From Plotosus lineatus (Eukaryota > Chordata > Actinopteri > Siluriformes > Plotosidae), in the NCBI GenBank assembly GCA_024760905.1, contig CM045733.1:22412501-22476500 (forward strand): a DNA stretch of 64,000 bases. Reading direction: 5' to 3'. Both the position numbers and the translations under genes were made by a program. The notes beneath the pieces were generated by a model. That model searched no databases. It was not told where the DNA came from and saw nothing but the letters and a program-made list of their open reading frames with translations. Shown here piece by piece: positions 42,998 through 53,905 of this stretch (position 1 is the first letter of the stretch; every line of letters starts with the position of its first letter).

Positions 42998-45900
42998 TGC
43001 AGCCATGAGGTGGGGGGGACACTAACCAGTGTCTCTCCCCTCATGCCGGTCCCAAGCCTGGAGAAATGCAGAGGGTTGTGTCAGGAAGGGCATCTGATGT
43101 AAAACCAATGCCAAATATTTATGATGCAAATCAGAAGTATTACCCCCATACCGGATCGGTCGAGGCCCGGGTTAACAACGACTGCTGTTAATCAACAGGG
43201 TGCTGATGGAAATTGGACTACTGTTGGTCGAAGACGTCGAAGAAGGAGAGGTGGGAGGCGTGTCCGTAGGCAGAGAGAGAAGAGGAAAGGCATGAATCTA
43301 GGACTGAGAGTGGGGACTTTGAATGTTGGAACTATGCAAAGAAAAGGTAGAGAGCTGGCTGACATGATGCAGAGGAGGAAAGTGGACATACTGTGTGTTC
43401 AGGAGACCAGATGGAAAGGTAGCAAAGCTAAAAGCTTAGGAGCAGGGTTTAAGTTATTTTATCATGGTGTGGATGGGAAGAGAAATGGAGTAGGAGTCAT
43501 CTTGAAGGAGGAGTTTGTCAGGAATGTTCTAAAAGTGAAAAGAGTGTCAGACAGAGTGATGAGTCTCAAGTTAGAAATTGAAGGTGTAATGCTCAATGTT
43601 GTTAGTGCTTATGCCCCACAGGCAGGATGTGAGCGAGAAGAGAAGGAGAGATTCTGGAGTGACTTAGATGAAGTGATGCAGAGTACCCCAGAGGTGAAAG
43701 AGTGGTCATTGGTGCAGACTTCAATGGACATGTTGGTACAGGCAACAGAGGGGACGAGGAAGTGATGGGCAGGTTTGGTATCCAGGACAGGAACGCAGAA
43801 GGACAGATGTTGATAGATTTTGCAAAAAGGATGGAAATGGCTGTGGTGAATACTTTCTTCCAGAAGAAACAGGAGCATAGGGTGACTTATAAAAGCGGAG
43901 GTAGGAGCACACAGGTAGACTACATCTTGTGCAGGCGATGTAATTTAAAGGAAGTCAGTGACTGCAAAGTCATAGTGGGTGAGAGTGTTGCCAAACAGCA
44001 TAGGATGGTGGTGTGCAGGATGGTTCTGATGGTGAGGAAGGTGAAAAAGGCAAAGGCAGAGCAGAAGACAAAGTGGTGGAAGCTGAAAAAGGAAGAGTGT
44101 CGTGTTGTCTTCAAGGAGGAGTTGAAACAGGCTTTGGGTGGCCAGGAAGTGCTTCCAAATGACTGGACAACCACAGCAAATGTGATCAGGGATACAGGTA
44201 GGAGAGTACTTGGTGTGTCCTCTGGAAGGAAAGTAGATAAGGAGACTTGGTGGTGGAATGAGGAAGTGCAGGAGTGTGTACAAAGGAAGAGGTTAGCTAA
44301 GAAGAAGTGGGACATTGAGAGGACCGAAGAGAGTAAACAGGAGTACAGGGAGACACAGCGTAAGGCGAAAGAAGCAGTGGCTAAGGCCAAACAGAGGGTG
44401 TATGATGACTTGTATGATAGGTTGGATAGTAAAGAGGGAGAAAATGATCTATACAGGTTGGCACAGCAGAGAAATAGAGATGGGAATGACGTGCAGCAAG
44501 TTAGATTGATAAAGGACAGAGAGGGAAATGTATTGATTGATGACAGAAGTGTTCTGGGAAGATGGAAAGAGTACTTTGAAGAGCTGATGAATGAGGAAAA
44601 TGAGAGAGAAAAAAGAGTAGAAGAGGTGACCATTGAGGAGCAGGATGTAGCAAAGATCAGTAAGGGTGAAGTGAGAAGGGCATTGAAGAGGATGAAGAAT
44701 GGAAAGGCAGTTGGTCCTGATGATATACCTGTGGAGGAATGGAAGTGTCTAAGAGAGGTAGCAGTAGATTTTCTGACAAGAACATTCAACAAGGTACTAG
44801 AGAGTGAGCAGATGCCGGAGGAGTGGAGGAGAAGTATGCTGGTGCCCATTTTTAAGAACAAGGGAGACGTGCAGAGTTGCAGCAACTACAGAGGGATAAA
44901 GTTGATGAGCCATACGATGAAGTTATGGGAAAGAATAGTGGAAGCTAGACTAAGGGCAGAGGTCATCATTTGTGAACAACAGTTTGGTTTCATGCCAAGA
45001 AAGAGCACCACAGAAGCAATGTTTGCTTTGAGGATGTTAATAGAGAAGTACAAAGAAGGTCAGAGGGAGCTACATTGTGCCTTTGTGGATCTGGAAAAAG
45101 CATATGACAGGGTGCCAAGAGAAGAACTGTGGTATTGCATGAGGAAGTCTGGAGTGGCAGAGAAGTATGTTAGAGTGGTGCAGGACATGTATGAGAGATG
45201 TAAGGCAGCGGTGAGGTGTGCTGTCGGTGTGACCGACGAATTCAAGGTGGAGGTGGGACTGCATCAAGGGTCAGCTCTGAGCCCCTTCTTGTTTGCTATG
45301 GTGATGGACAGGCTGACAGACGAGGTGAGACAAGAATCTCCATGGACTATGATGTTTGCAGATGACATCGTGATCTGTAGTGAGAGCAGAGAACAAGTTG
45401 AGGAAAATCTAGAGAGGTGGAGGTATGCCCTGGAAAGGAGAGGAATGAAGGTTAGCCTCAGAAAATCAGAATACATGTGTGTGAATGAGAAGGACCCAGG
45501 AGGAACGGTGATGTTACAGGGAGCAGAGATAACGAAGGTGGAGGATTTTAAGTACTTAGGCTCAACAATCCAGAGCAATGGAGAGTGTGGAAAAGAGGTG
45601 AAGAAACGTGTGCAGGCAGGCTGGAATGGTTGGAGAAAAGTGTTCGGTGATGTGCGATAGGAGAGTGTCAGCAAGAATGAAGGGAAAAGTGTACAAGACG
45701 GTGGTGAGGCCAGCGATGTTGTATGGATTAGAAACAGTGGCGCTGAAGAAAAGGCAGGAGGCAGAGCTGGAGGTAGCGGAGATGAAAATGTTGAGGTTCT
45801 CTCTGGGAGTAACGAGGATGGATAGGATCAGAAATGAGTATATCAGAGGGACAGCCCACGTAAGATGTTTTGGAGACAAAGCCAGAGAGGCTAGATTGAG

Positions 45901-46142
45901 ATGGTTTGGACATGTACAGAGGAGGGATAGTGAGTATATTGGCAGTAGGATGCTGAGGTTGGAACTACCAGGCAGAAGGCCTCGAGGAAGACCAAAGAAG
46001 AGATTTATGGATGTGGTGAAGGAAGACATGAAGGTCGTTGGAGTCAGAAAAGAAGATGCGGAGGACAGGGTGAGGTGGAGGCGGATGATTTGCTGTGGCG
46101 ACCCCTGAAGGGAGCAGCCGAAAGTAAAAGAAGAAGAAGAAG
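42998..46142 (+). mobile_element. RTE-type LINE, full length (copy 1)
   Basis: Perfect 18-bp target duplication atcataggtacacatcaa at 42980-42997 and 46143-46160, both within the Tc1-like element. At 3145 bp it includes a short 5' region (with 'ggttgtgtcaggaagggcat', shared with SINE family A), one long coding region and the 3' tail ending in (GAA)n. Confidence 0.95.
43121..46108 (+). pseudogene. RTE LINE polyprotein (endonuclease + reverse transcriptase), two indels
   Basis: An arginine-rich start (RRRRRRRGGRRVRRQREKRK) leads to an APE-type endonuclease: LRVGTLNVGTM, CVQETRWKG, SAYAPQ, GADFNGHVG. Next come KKEECRVVFKEELKQALGGQ and the reverse transcriptase (PDDIPVEEWKCL, QQFGFMPRKSTTEA, FADDIVICSES), then a C-terminus with GWNGWRKV, WFGHVQRRDSEYIGSRM and GDP. 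Only two breaks are seen: a base lost from a C run near 43686 and a two-base loss near 45648. The family resembles RTE/Rex3-type elements and the 'craniofacial development protein 2-like' fish gene models. Translation start uncertain. Confidence 0.9.
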
Positions 46143-46301
46143 ATCATAGGTACACATCAAGCTTGAGAGACAGAATGTAAAAAAAAAAAACCAGGAAATC
46201 ACATTGTATGATTTTAAACAATTTATTTGTGAAAATGGGAGGCCAATAAGTATTGGGCAGCCAGAAAAAGTTACTTTTAATACTTTGTAATGTAGCCTTG
46301 G

Positions 46302-47272
46302 TTGGTAATGATAGGTCAAACGGTTCCTGTAGTTCTTGACCAGGTCTACGCACACTTTAGTTTGTATTTTGGCCCAGTCCTCTGCACAGATCTTCTCTAG
46401 AGCTGTGATGTTTGAGGGCTGTCGCTTGGCAACTTGAAGTTTTAACTCCCTCCACAGGTTTTCAATTGGGTTGAGGTCTGGAGACTGGCTAGGCCACTCC
46501 AGAACCTTGATATGCTTTTTACGGAGCCACTCCTTGGTTTTCTTGGCTGTATGCTTTGGATCGTTATCATGCTGGAAGACCCAGCCATGTTTCATCTTTA
46601 ATGCTCTGACTGAAGGAAGGAGGTTTTTACTCAAAATGTCACAATACATGGCCCCACTCATGTTGCCATTGATACGGTGCAGTCTTCCTGTCCCTTTTGC
46701 AGAAAAGCATCCCCAAAGCATGATGTGTCCACCCCCATGCTTCACAGTAGGTATGGTGTTCTTGGGATGCAACTCAGCATTCTTCTTCCTCCAAACACGG
46801 CGAGTGCTGTTTAAACCAAAAAGTTCAATTTTGGTCTCATCTGACCACATCACATTCTCCCAATCCTCCTCTGGATCGTCCAGATGGTCTTTAGCATATT
46901 TCAGACGGGCCTTTACATGTTTTTTGTTTAGTAGGGAAACCTTTTGGGCAATGCAGGATTTCATCTCATGACGACATAGTGTGTTAGTTATTGTCATCTT
47001 TGTAACGGTGGCTTCTGCGGTCTTCAAATCATTGACCAGTTCCTGATGTGTAGTTCTGGGCTGATTACTCACCGAGGTGAGATCTTGCATGGAGCGCCAC
47101 TCCTAGGGAGGTTGTCAGTGATGTTATACTTCTTCCATTTTCTAAAAATGTTTCCAACTGTTGATCTTTTCTCACAAAGTTGTTTACCAATTGCAGTTTG
47201 ACTCATCCCAACTTTGTGCAGTTGTACAATTTTATCTCTGGTGTCTTTGGGAAGCACTCTGGTCTTGGTCAT
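46302..47272 (-). pseudogene. Tc1/Sleeping-Beauty-like transposase, one frameshift
   Basis: Starts [20 protein letters not shown] with paired helix-turn-helix ([20 protein letters not shown]) and [14 protein letters not shown], then shifts frame near 47090. It continues with [40 protein letters not shown] and [11 protein letters not shown]; the DD34E residues are all kept. Very like salmonid/Sleeping-Beauty-type transposases as I remember them. Confidence 0.88.
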
Positions 47273-47384
47273 GGTGAAGACTGCAGTCTGACAGTTTGAA
47301 GGCGTCTCTTATGCATCTAATCAGTTCAAACAGGTGTCATTCATACTGTTAACGAGTGGAGGCCGAAATAATGTTTGTTTTCTA

Positions 47385-47775
47385 GGGGCAGTGGTGGTCT
47401 AGTGGGGGGCAGAGGTGGTCTAGTGGGGGGCAGTGGTGGTCTTGTGGTATAGGGCGTTGGATCGCTGATCCAAAGGTTGGGGGTTCGAGTCCCACTCTCC
47501 ACAAGATTGTCACTGTCCCCCCCAGTGCGGCTAACTGGGTTATCAAAGGCGGGCCATGTCTCTCACTGTCTATGGTGAGAGGCATATAAAAGAACCATTG
47601 CTGACTTTCGTAAAGAGTAGGCTGCAAAGTCGTCAGCGTGTTTCTGTCCCTTGCTAAAAGGGTTGCGGCAGGAAGGGCATCTGATGTAAAAACCTCTGCC
47701 AAATCAAACGTGCGGATCAGACGATTCGCTGTGGCGACTCGTAAGTAAAAGGGAAAAAGCCGAAAGGAAGACAGA
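47385..47775 (+). mobile_element. SINE family A with a triplicated 5' end
   Basis: The first ~20 bases ('ggggcagtggtggtctagtg') occur three times in a row before the rest of the head ('gtatagggcgttggatcgct', B box GGTTCGAGTCC). Body and RTE-type tail follow. Confidence 0.85.
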
Positions 47776-47778
47776 CAG

Positions 47779-47779
<1 letters not shown>

Positions 47780-47855
<76 letters not shown>

Positions 47856-47919
47856 TACACCACACACACACACACATATATATACACACACACACACACA
47901 CACATATATACATATATAC

Positions 47920-47952
<33 letters not shown>

Positions 47953-47959
47953 TATATAT

Positions 47960-48023
<64 letters not shown>
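47780..48023. repeat. (CA)n/(TA)n compound microsatellite
   Basis: Alternating CA and TATA blocks for about 240 bases. Tyrosine/isoleucine/cysteine-rich frames here are artefacts. Confidence 0.92.
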
Positions 48024-48030
<7 letters not shown>

Positions 48031-48095
48031 GGATTTTCTGAGTAGATCCTTCCATAGGTGAGTGCTCAATACTTTTTGGTAGAGCAAATAACAAT

Positions 48096-48258
48096 AAAAA
48101 TAAAAGGACAGGACAAAGACTTTCTCTTGAAACTCTTTAATTCTTTGATTCTTTAATCACCTGAAGAGAGAGGATGGTTTCACTACCCCTCGAAACAGAT
48201 CTGTAGTGATAAATGGAGTTTCAATAGAAAGTCTTTGTCCTGTCCTTTTATTTTATTT
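48096..48258. repeat. Fold-back repeat
   Basis: Arms of about 40 bases, 'taaaaggacaggacaaagac' at the left and 'gtctttgtcctgtcctttta' at the right, extend through 'ttgaaactc'/'gagtttcaa'. The loop is about 80 bases. No target duplication identified. Confidence 0.8.
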
Positions 48259-49002
48259 TATATATATTTATATTTTACACTGTTTTGCAGACTTTTGTAA
48301 CCTTAAGCAAATATGGTTGGTCAGAAGTGTAAGCCTACTAACATGGGTGCAAGTCTCATACACAGAGATGAATTAACTATCTGCTCAGATCGGCACAATC
48401 TTTGTATTTATTATAGTTTAGCAGAATCCTAAGAGTGTATACTTATTTTTATATGAATATTCATTGGGATTTGTACTTGTTCTTTGTATGCATCTCTTGA
48501 ATAAAGCTTACTTACTTACACAAAAGAAAGAACTGTCTGCTTTGCTGTGAGACTGCATCAGTGCAGGCTGTGTTCTAAACGAATTCAACAGCACCCTTGT
48601 GCACTTGAAAGACTGGAAGTCCGTATAACCCACAGCAAGTACACTACTTTTGCAAGTACACTACTTTCAGTATTGAGCACCTCACATATTGTAAGTTGAT
48701 TGGCTGTTTTAAGCTTCATGTAAAGTAACTCGGTATAAATAAGTGACTTATTTGAAATTAATGTTGATTATCATTTGATATATTTGATATTATTTTACAA
48801 TGTTATGTTTATAATAATTGACTTAAGGGTGTTTTATGAGATACGGTAATGGTATTTATGGATGTATAGTACAGTATGAACGTCATACATCACATGTCAT
48901 ATGTCATACGTCACTGTAACAACTTACGTTCACTTTCAACTTACGTTCGACCATCCGAAACCAATTAAAAAACGTAAGTCGGGGAGCGTCTGTAATCATA
49001 TA

Positions 49003-49642
49003 CAGGTATACCTCGGCTTAAGTCGTTTCGAGTTAAGTCGTTTTCGATTATATGTCGGTTTTCAAAAAAGTATAGAAAAATAAAAAAGATCTTATTTGTT
49101 ATGGTCTGTGCTGGCTGGAGGCGTGAACTCTCTCTTCATTCATTGCAAGCGCTGGCGAGGGGCGTGGCTGCTACCTGCAGGCCCAGAGAGCGCACCTGTT
49201 TCCATTCAGCAATCACCAATCAGCGAGCTATAAATAGGAGTGGTGCACTTCCAATTGACGTCAGAAGATTGTCCTTCCCAGTGATTCTGTTTTCCTGCTA
49301 TCTCTCTGGTATCCTGCTTCGTGCTCGACCAGTTTTCATCGATTAATTATTTCCAGTGATTTAGATTTTCCAAAGTGCAAAATAAAATCTTCTTACATGG
49401 TCTCCTGCATCTTTGGGTCCGACGCATATGCTCCAGGCGCAACATTATGAACCATATTGAAAATTGCATTTTTGAATAAAGTACAGAACTAGGAATGGTT
49501 ATTTTCTGTTTAGTCTAGACAAGTAAATTCGGCGTAGCCTAGCCTAGGCTAGCATAGAGACAAGCTAATTCGACTTAAGTCCTTTTACAACTTAAGTAAT
49601 CTCTCCTGGAACCAATTAACGACGTAAGGTGAGGTATACCTG
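49003..49642 (+). mobile_element. Tigger-like MITE carrying a solo LTR
   Basis: Starts caggtatacctcggcttaag and ends 'gacgtaaggtgaggtatacc' plus 'tg', with TA on both sides. Same family and same LTR position as 15217-15752. Confidence 0.85.
49097..49444 (+). mobile_element. Solo LTR inside the MITE
   Basis: TGTTATGG...GCAACA, 348 bases, with flanks ttatt and ttatg. Contains a TATA-like 'gagctataaatagg', a poly(A)-like 'caaaataaaatc' and 'tcctgcatctttgggtcc' near the 3' end, a feature common in fish LTRs. No internal coding region. Confidence 0.78.
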
Positions 49643-49649
49643 TATATCC

Positions 49650-50855
49650 ATGAGAAGAAACCCTGACTCAATCTTGGGTAAGGGTACAGTGGAATTGTTT
49701 GCAAAGTTACACTGTGCTTGGAACTTTACAGATAAAGATCTAAATACTATCACTTAGACTATTTGTAATAGTCAACTGTCAATTTTTATGCATTCAGAAA
49801 TGATTGTTCATCATAGTAGGAAAGAGTGATTATTACACTCACTATACCTTCTCTGCTCACATACTACCCAGTGACCATCCGATCCTATATGCTCTTGGAT
49901 GGTAACAAGGGTCGGGCCGAGTAAGTACTTAAGAGTTGCTGAGGGAAAGCAAAGGTCACCCTCACGTGATAGCAATATTCATAATCAAACAAACACTTGG
50001 TGTTGCTCTTGGAATTATTGTTTACTTTAGAATATGGATCTGATTACAAAACTGGCACATTTTTCAACTACACAACTTCAAATATGAATAAATATTTCCA
50101 TGTCCAAGTCTATTTGTGAATCAATGCATCATAATCTTTAGTGCATGCCTGGGAGATAATATCATATCAAAATATGTACATATGGTGAACACAGTTTTTG
50201 AAATAATTCCAATACTTCCCAGTTTACACCCTCTGAATGCTCAATTTTGTGACAAGAGAAATACCTCATTATTTTCATTTATTTCTAAGGTCGACACAGG
50301 CTCAATAACAACATGAATCAGAGCACAGGTGCACGCACAAAGAATAACGGAATCTGCATGTGTGACAAAATTGGTAAATAAACACCAGACTTAAAACAGG
50401 ATCTATGACATAGAATGTAACTTTTCCTGTTCATGTTACACAGTGTATCTTGTGCTCCCATCGATCACTGATGTACAGTATTGGAATTTATTGACTTTAG
50501 ATAATAAAGGAAAGTTGAATATGTGAAACACTATCAATAGGTATAGTGTAACTAATTATACAATTATTATCTAAAGCTATCATTAGTGAACAAGAGAGTA
50601 TTAATTCTGTCCATGGTACATACATCGTCCTACTGTTAATGATGCTGCTTCTCCAAGGAATATTATTTTGCATCTGTCAGGCTTTAATGCATATTTGCCT
50701 AATATATTAGAAGATGGGGAAAAAAAATTTCTAAATCTGCAGAAAATGTAAAAGGTCAGTGTCACACATTTCAGTACCAGTTTAGTGATCAGACCCATAT
50801 ACAAAAACCTCATTTATGATGAGGCACTGAGGAAGAAGACGGCAGAAGTAATGAC
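49650..50855. other. dgki intron, no recognised feature
   Basis: No exon, open frame with known motif, or repeat edge noticed. Confidence 0.35.
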
Positions 50856-50859
50856 TCAC

Positions 50860-50960
50860 AGACTTCTCGTAGTCTCTCCTTGTCCAACTGTAAGCTTTCG
50901 TATTCATACCGAGCTATGCGGTTGACACGCAGCCGTAGGCGTTCAGGCACTGCATGAGGG
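50860..50960 (-). CDS. dgki: dgki exon
   Basis: A 101-bp exon reading PHAVPERLRLRVNRIARYEY, then ESLQLDKERLREV, matching PQSVPDRLRIRVNKISLQDYEGFHYDKEKLREA of DGK iota. Donor GTGAGT (50854-50859), acceptor GCAG a few bases after a (TG)n tract. It starts with the base completing GA|C and ends in phase 1. Confidence 0.93.
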
Positions 50961-50964
50961 CTGC

Positions 50965-50967
<3 letters not shown>

Positions 50968-51001
<34 letters not shown>

Positions 51002-51016
51002 GCGTGCGCGCGCGCG
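50968..51016. repeat. (CA)n(CG)n microsatellite at a splice acceptor
   Basis: CA units followed by CGCGCG. In the transcript it is (CG)n(UG)n ending about eight bases from the exon. Confidence 0.9.
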
Positions 51017-51169
51017 TGAAAAGAATTATATTGACAAATATTCTGGTAAAGAAAGCAAATACTAAAAAAAGGCACGTCGCCTGTTTTCTGTCAATTTCTT
51101 CCCTTTTCTCATTTATCTGATTTAATGCTTTAGACAGACAGCAGAGTTTCATAGTGGAGAGGATTATTG

Positions 51170-51450
51170 CTTCCCGGGAAAAAGATTTTTGGTTTAAGTG
51201 CCAGGCTAATGCATGTCTATGTGGAGTTTGCATGTTCTCCTTGTGCTTTTGTGGGTTTCCTACAGGTAGTCTGGTTTCTTCCCACAGTCCAAAGAAATGT
51301 ACATTACACTAATATGAATGTGGATAGTTGTGTGAGTGTGGGTTTGTCCTGTGATCTACTGGCAAGCTGTTCAGGCTGTACCCCGCCTTCACCTAATGTC
51401 AGCTGAGATAGGCTACTGCCTCCTTATGATTCTAGTGGTTCAGCAAATGA
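51170..51450 (+). mobile_element. SINE family B copy
   Basis: Body 'tgtggagtttgcatgttctc', 'gtctggtttcttcccacagt' and tail 'accccgccttcacctaatgt'. Confidence 0.65.
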
Positions 51451-51738
51451 GTGGTGAACTGATGAGAGAGTTAAACATACAAAACTTAGTGTACAAAGTC
51501 ATAAAATGAAAAATCAAACAAACCCTGAATTACTATTTGTTTCTTGTACCCAATTATCAATCGAATTATGAAATAACAGGTGATTTTCTTTCTTTTTTTT
51601 TTTACTTCAGATTTTGTACTCTCGACTTTATACTCTCACACAATAATGATGCTTATTTGAGTAGATAAAGTTCATTAAAAAAGGACCAACTCTAAATGTA
51701 GCTCTCTGCAGCTTATACAAATACAACTGTTGAGAATA

Positions 51739-52554
51739 CAGTTGTACCTCGACTTAAGAGTGTCCCTTATAATTAATTTTCCATGATACGAGCTTCGATC
51801 CCACCAAAAATCTGCCCCAATCAATGAGCAAATTTTCAACTTACGAGCTCTGCTGGGGAAATGACTTTTCCGGGCCGATTAGCCTTGTATTCTTCCACAT
51901 TTATTCCTCAGCCCTCCGAGAATGCCTTGTGCAGTGCTTCTCAATTATTTTCTGTGATGCCCACTATAGGAAGAAAAATTTTTTTACACTCCCCCTTAGT
52001 GCCCCACGCGCGACTATAAATAGTGTTTACTGCACATCATTCGCTTATTGCTTTTTACACCAGAGGGAACACAGTGAAAGCACCACTGCCACCTGGTGTA
52101 GAGGATGCGCAATCACACCTAAGGCTGGTCCAGTATGTTAAAAAAGCATGTTCCCAAGGGTCATATGCGCTAATTAGCCTCGTTAAATCAAATAAATAAA
52201 TAAATAATAGTAGTATAAGTTAATGTTAAGTGCTATTTTTAAGTTCAGACGCACTTACTGTATTGTTTCTTGACTTATTGTTTATTCTTGTTTAATTATT
52301 ATTTATTATTAATTATTACTAATATTACTGAACATGTGTTATTATTGTGAAATGCTTATTGTTACATGCTTATCTTAAATATATTACATCAAAAATACAT
52401 GTTTGTTTCAGGTTAAATGAGTTTGGGAAGGGGTTGGAATGAATTAATTGGTATTCTATTGTTTCCGATGTGAATTTTTATTTCATCTAACAAACGTTTC
52501 GACTTACGAGCTCGCCCTCAGAACGGACTAGATTTCGTAAGTCGAGGTACCACT
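51739..52554. mobile_element. Tigger-like MITE with a hAT fragment
   Basis: Ends cagttgtacctcgacttaag and 'cgtaagtcgaggtaccactg' are complementary, with TA on both sides. A hAT fragment starting cagtgcttctcaattatttt occupies about 51932-52170. Confidence 0.82.
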
Positions 52555-52900
52555 GTATTTTTAAAACTATGTATTAAAACAATATTAAAAATAAAAGTAA
52601 TATAAATGGTAAGCCCCTTAACAAAAATACACACACACAGCACTAAATCACACTATGTAATGCGTGGAATGTAAAGTGACACAAACACAGAACACACAGG
52701 CTGTATTTTCTTGAAAATAAGTCATTGTCTGTAAGTCATTCCCCCATCTCCACCTGTCTGTCTGTCCTGCATCTACAATATAATAGCGCTAATTCATCTG
52801 CTTTATGCTAAAGATAGAAACCTTTGCTATACTGTACTGTAATTCTGTGCATATTAGGGAGGGTGTTTTTAACAGCATAATTCAAAATAAAGACATTTGC
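52555..52900. other. dgki intron, no recognised feature
   Basis: AT-rich with a short CA tract; nothing recognised. Confidence 0.35.
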
Positions 52901-52903
52901 TTT

Positions 52904-53024
52904 GCTACTGCCTTCAGGCACCCTGTGAATGCCCAATCCTGTCAGATTTCAGGGAGCTAAGCAGGGTTAGGTAGTTAGCACTTGAATAGAAGACTGCCTG
53001 TAAATACCAGGTGCAGTGGTGGGC
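52904..53024 (+). pseudogene. 5S rRNA pseudogene or 5S-derived retroposon
   Basis: About 120 bases that follow vertebrate 5S rRNA in order: 'caccctgtgaatgccc', 'agctaagcagggtta', 'gttagcacttgaataga' and 'gactgcctgtaaatacca' 'ggtgc'. The internal promoter blocks are recognisable but carry many changes. Confidence 0.8.
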
Positions 53025-53224
53025 TAAGGAAAACGCCTGGCAACTTAGCGTGTTAAAAAAAAATTTGCAAAGAGAACGCTATGAAAATAGAAATGCCAAC
53101 ACCCAACAATGAAGATGGCAATGGACAAGACCAGACCTTGCCAATTAGGATTTTAGAAGAAACAAACAATATAAAAACAGGATTTATGTGAAGGAAGCAC
53201 GTTGGGGAGTGGGGGGTGGGGCTG

Positions 53225-53515
53225 GGGAGGGGTGTGTGTGATTCGCATGTCTGAATCACAGCATGAAAGCCTGGGTCTCATAACGTTTCTGTGGCGTTTG
53301 CATGTTCTCGCCAGTGCTTGCATGAGCTTCCTCAAGGTACTCTAGTTTCCTCCCAGAGTCCAAAACATGCACATTAGGCTAACTGGCTGTTTCAAATCAA
53401 CCCTAGGTGTGACTGTGAATGGGAGAGTGTGTGATAACCCTCGCCCAGAGTCAGCTGAGGATAGGTGCCAGCCTCACCGCAACCCGAATTAGAAATAGAT
53501 TGGTTAGAAGATAAA
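53225..53515 (+). mobile_element. SINE family B copy
   Basis: Body 'tggcgtttgcatgttctcgc', 'ctagtttcctcccagagtcc' and tail 'cagagtcagctgaggatagg'. Confidence 0.65.
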
Positions 53516-53517
53516 TA

Positions 53518-53645
53518 TTCATTCATTCATTCATTTTCTAAACTACTTAATCCTAATTAGGATCGCGGGAAGGCTGGCACCCATCGCATCCGAAGGGAAT
53601 GCGGAGTACACCCTGGACAGCTCGCCAGGCCATCGCTGGGCTGAA
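53518..53645 (-). mobile_element. SINE family B tail, opposite orientation
   Basis: 'cattcattcattttctaaac', 'aattaggatcgcgggaaggc', 'ctcgccaggccatcgctggg'. Confidence 0.65.
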
Positions 53646-53689
53646 GATAAATATTTAGATACTGTATTTTATATTTGAAGAGATGCATA

Positions 53690-53905
53690 CAGAAAATCAG
53701 CTTGCTCATATACATTTGGCAACACACTTATCCAGAGCAGTGTACATTTCATAATCTTGTACAACTGAGCAATTAAGGGTTAGGAGCCAAACAGTGAGGG
53801 CATGTTAGCACTTTGAATTGAACTCTCAACCTTTGGATTAGTAACCCAGAGGTTTATACAGATTTGCCTGAGTAATAAAAGTGGGGCAGTGGTGGCTCAG
53901 TGTTT
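53690..53905 (-). mobile_element. V-SINE-like element
   Basis: Tail 'catttggcaacacacttatc' 'cagagc' at the left and a tRNA-like part at the right, the reverse of 37600-37790. Confidence 0.5.

Larger units (their letters stand above)
42899..47384 (-). mobile_element. Tc1/Sleeping-Beauty-like element, split by a LINE
   Basis: Left end cagtggggccaataagtatt at 42899; the element is interrupted at 42997 and resumes at 46143. A second copy of the same motif ('aggccaataagtattgggca') follows at about 46238, so the left inverted repeat contains two direct repeats, the IR/DR layout of Sleeping-Beauty-type elements. The transposase lies on the minus strand. The right inverted repeat is not clear; the listed end is where a SINE begins. 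Confidence 0.75.
42648..48992. mobile_element. Tigger-like element expanded by nested insertions
   Basis: Ends cagacgctccccgacttacg and 'cgtaagtcggggagcgtctg' are exact complements, with TA on both sides (42646-42647, 48993-48994). The first ~150 bases and the last ~700 match the element at 61313-62099 (for example 'ttttgagtttaga', 'gacgtacctacgtagta', 'caaatatggttggtcagaag'). Everything between is later insertions, so the original was probably under 1 kb. Confidence 0.85.
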
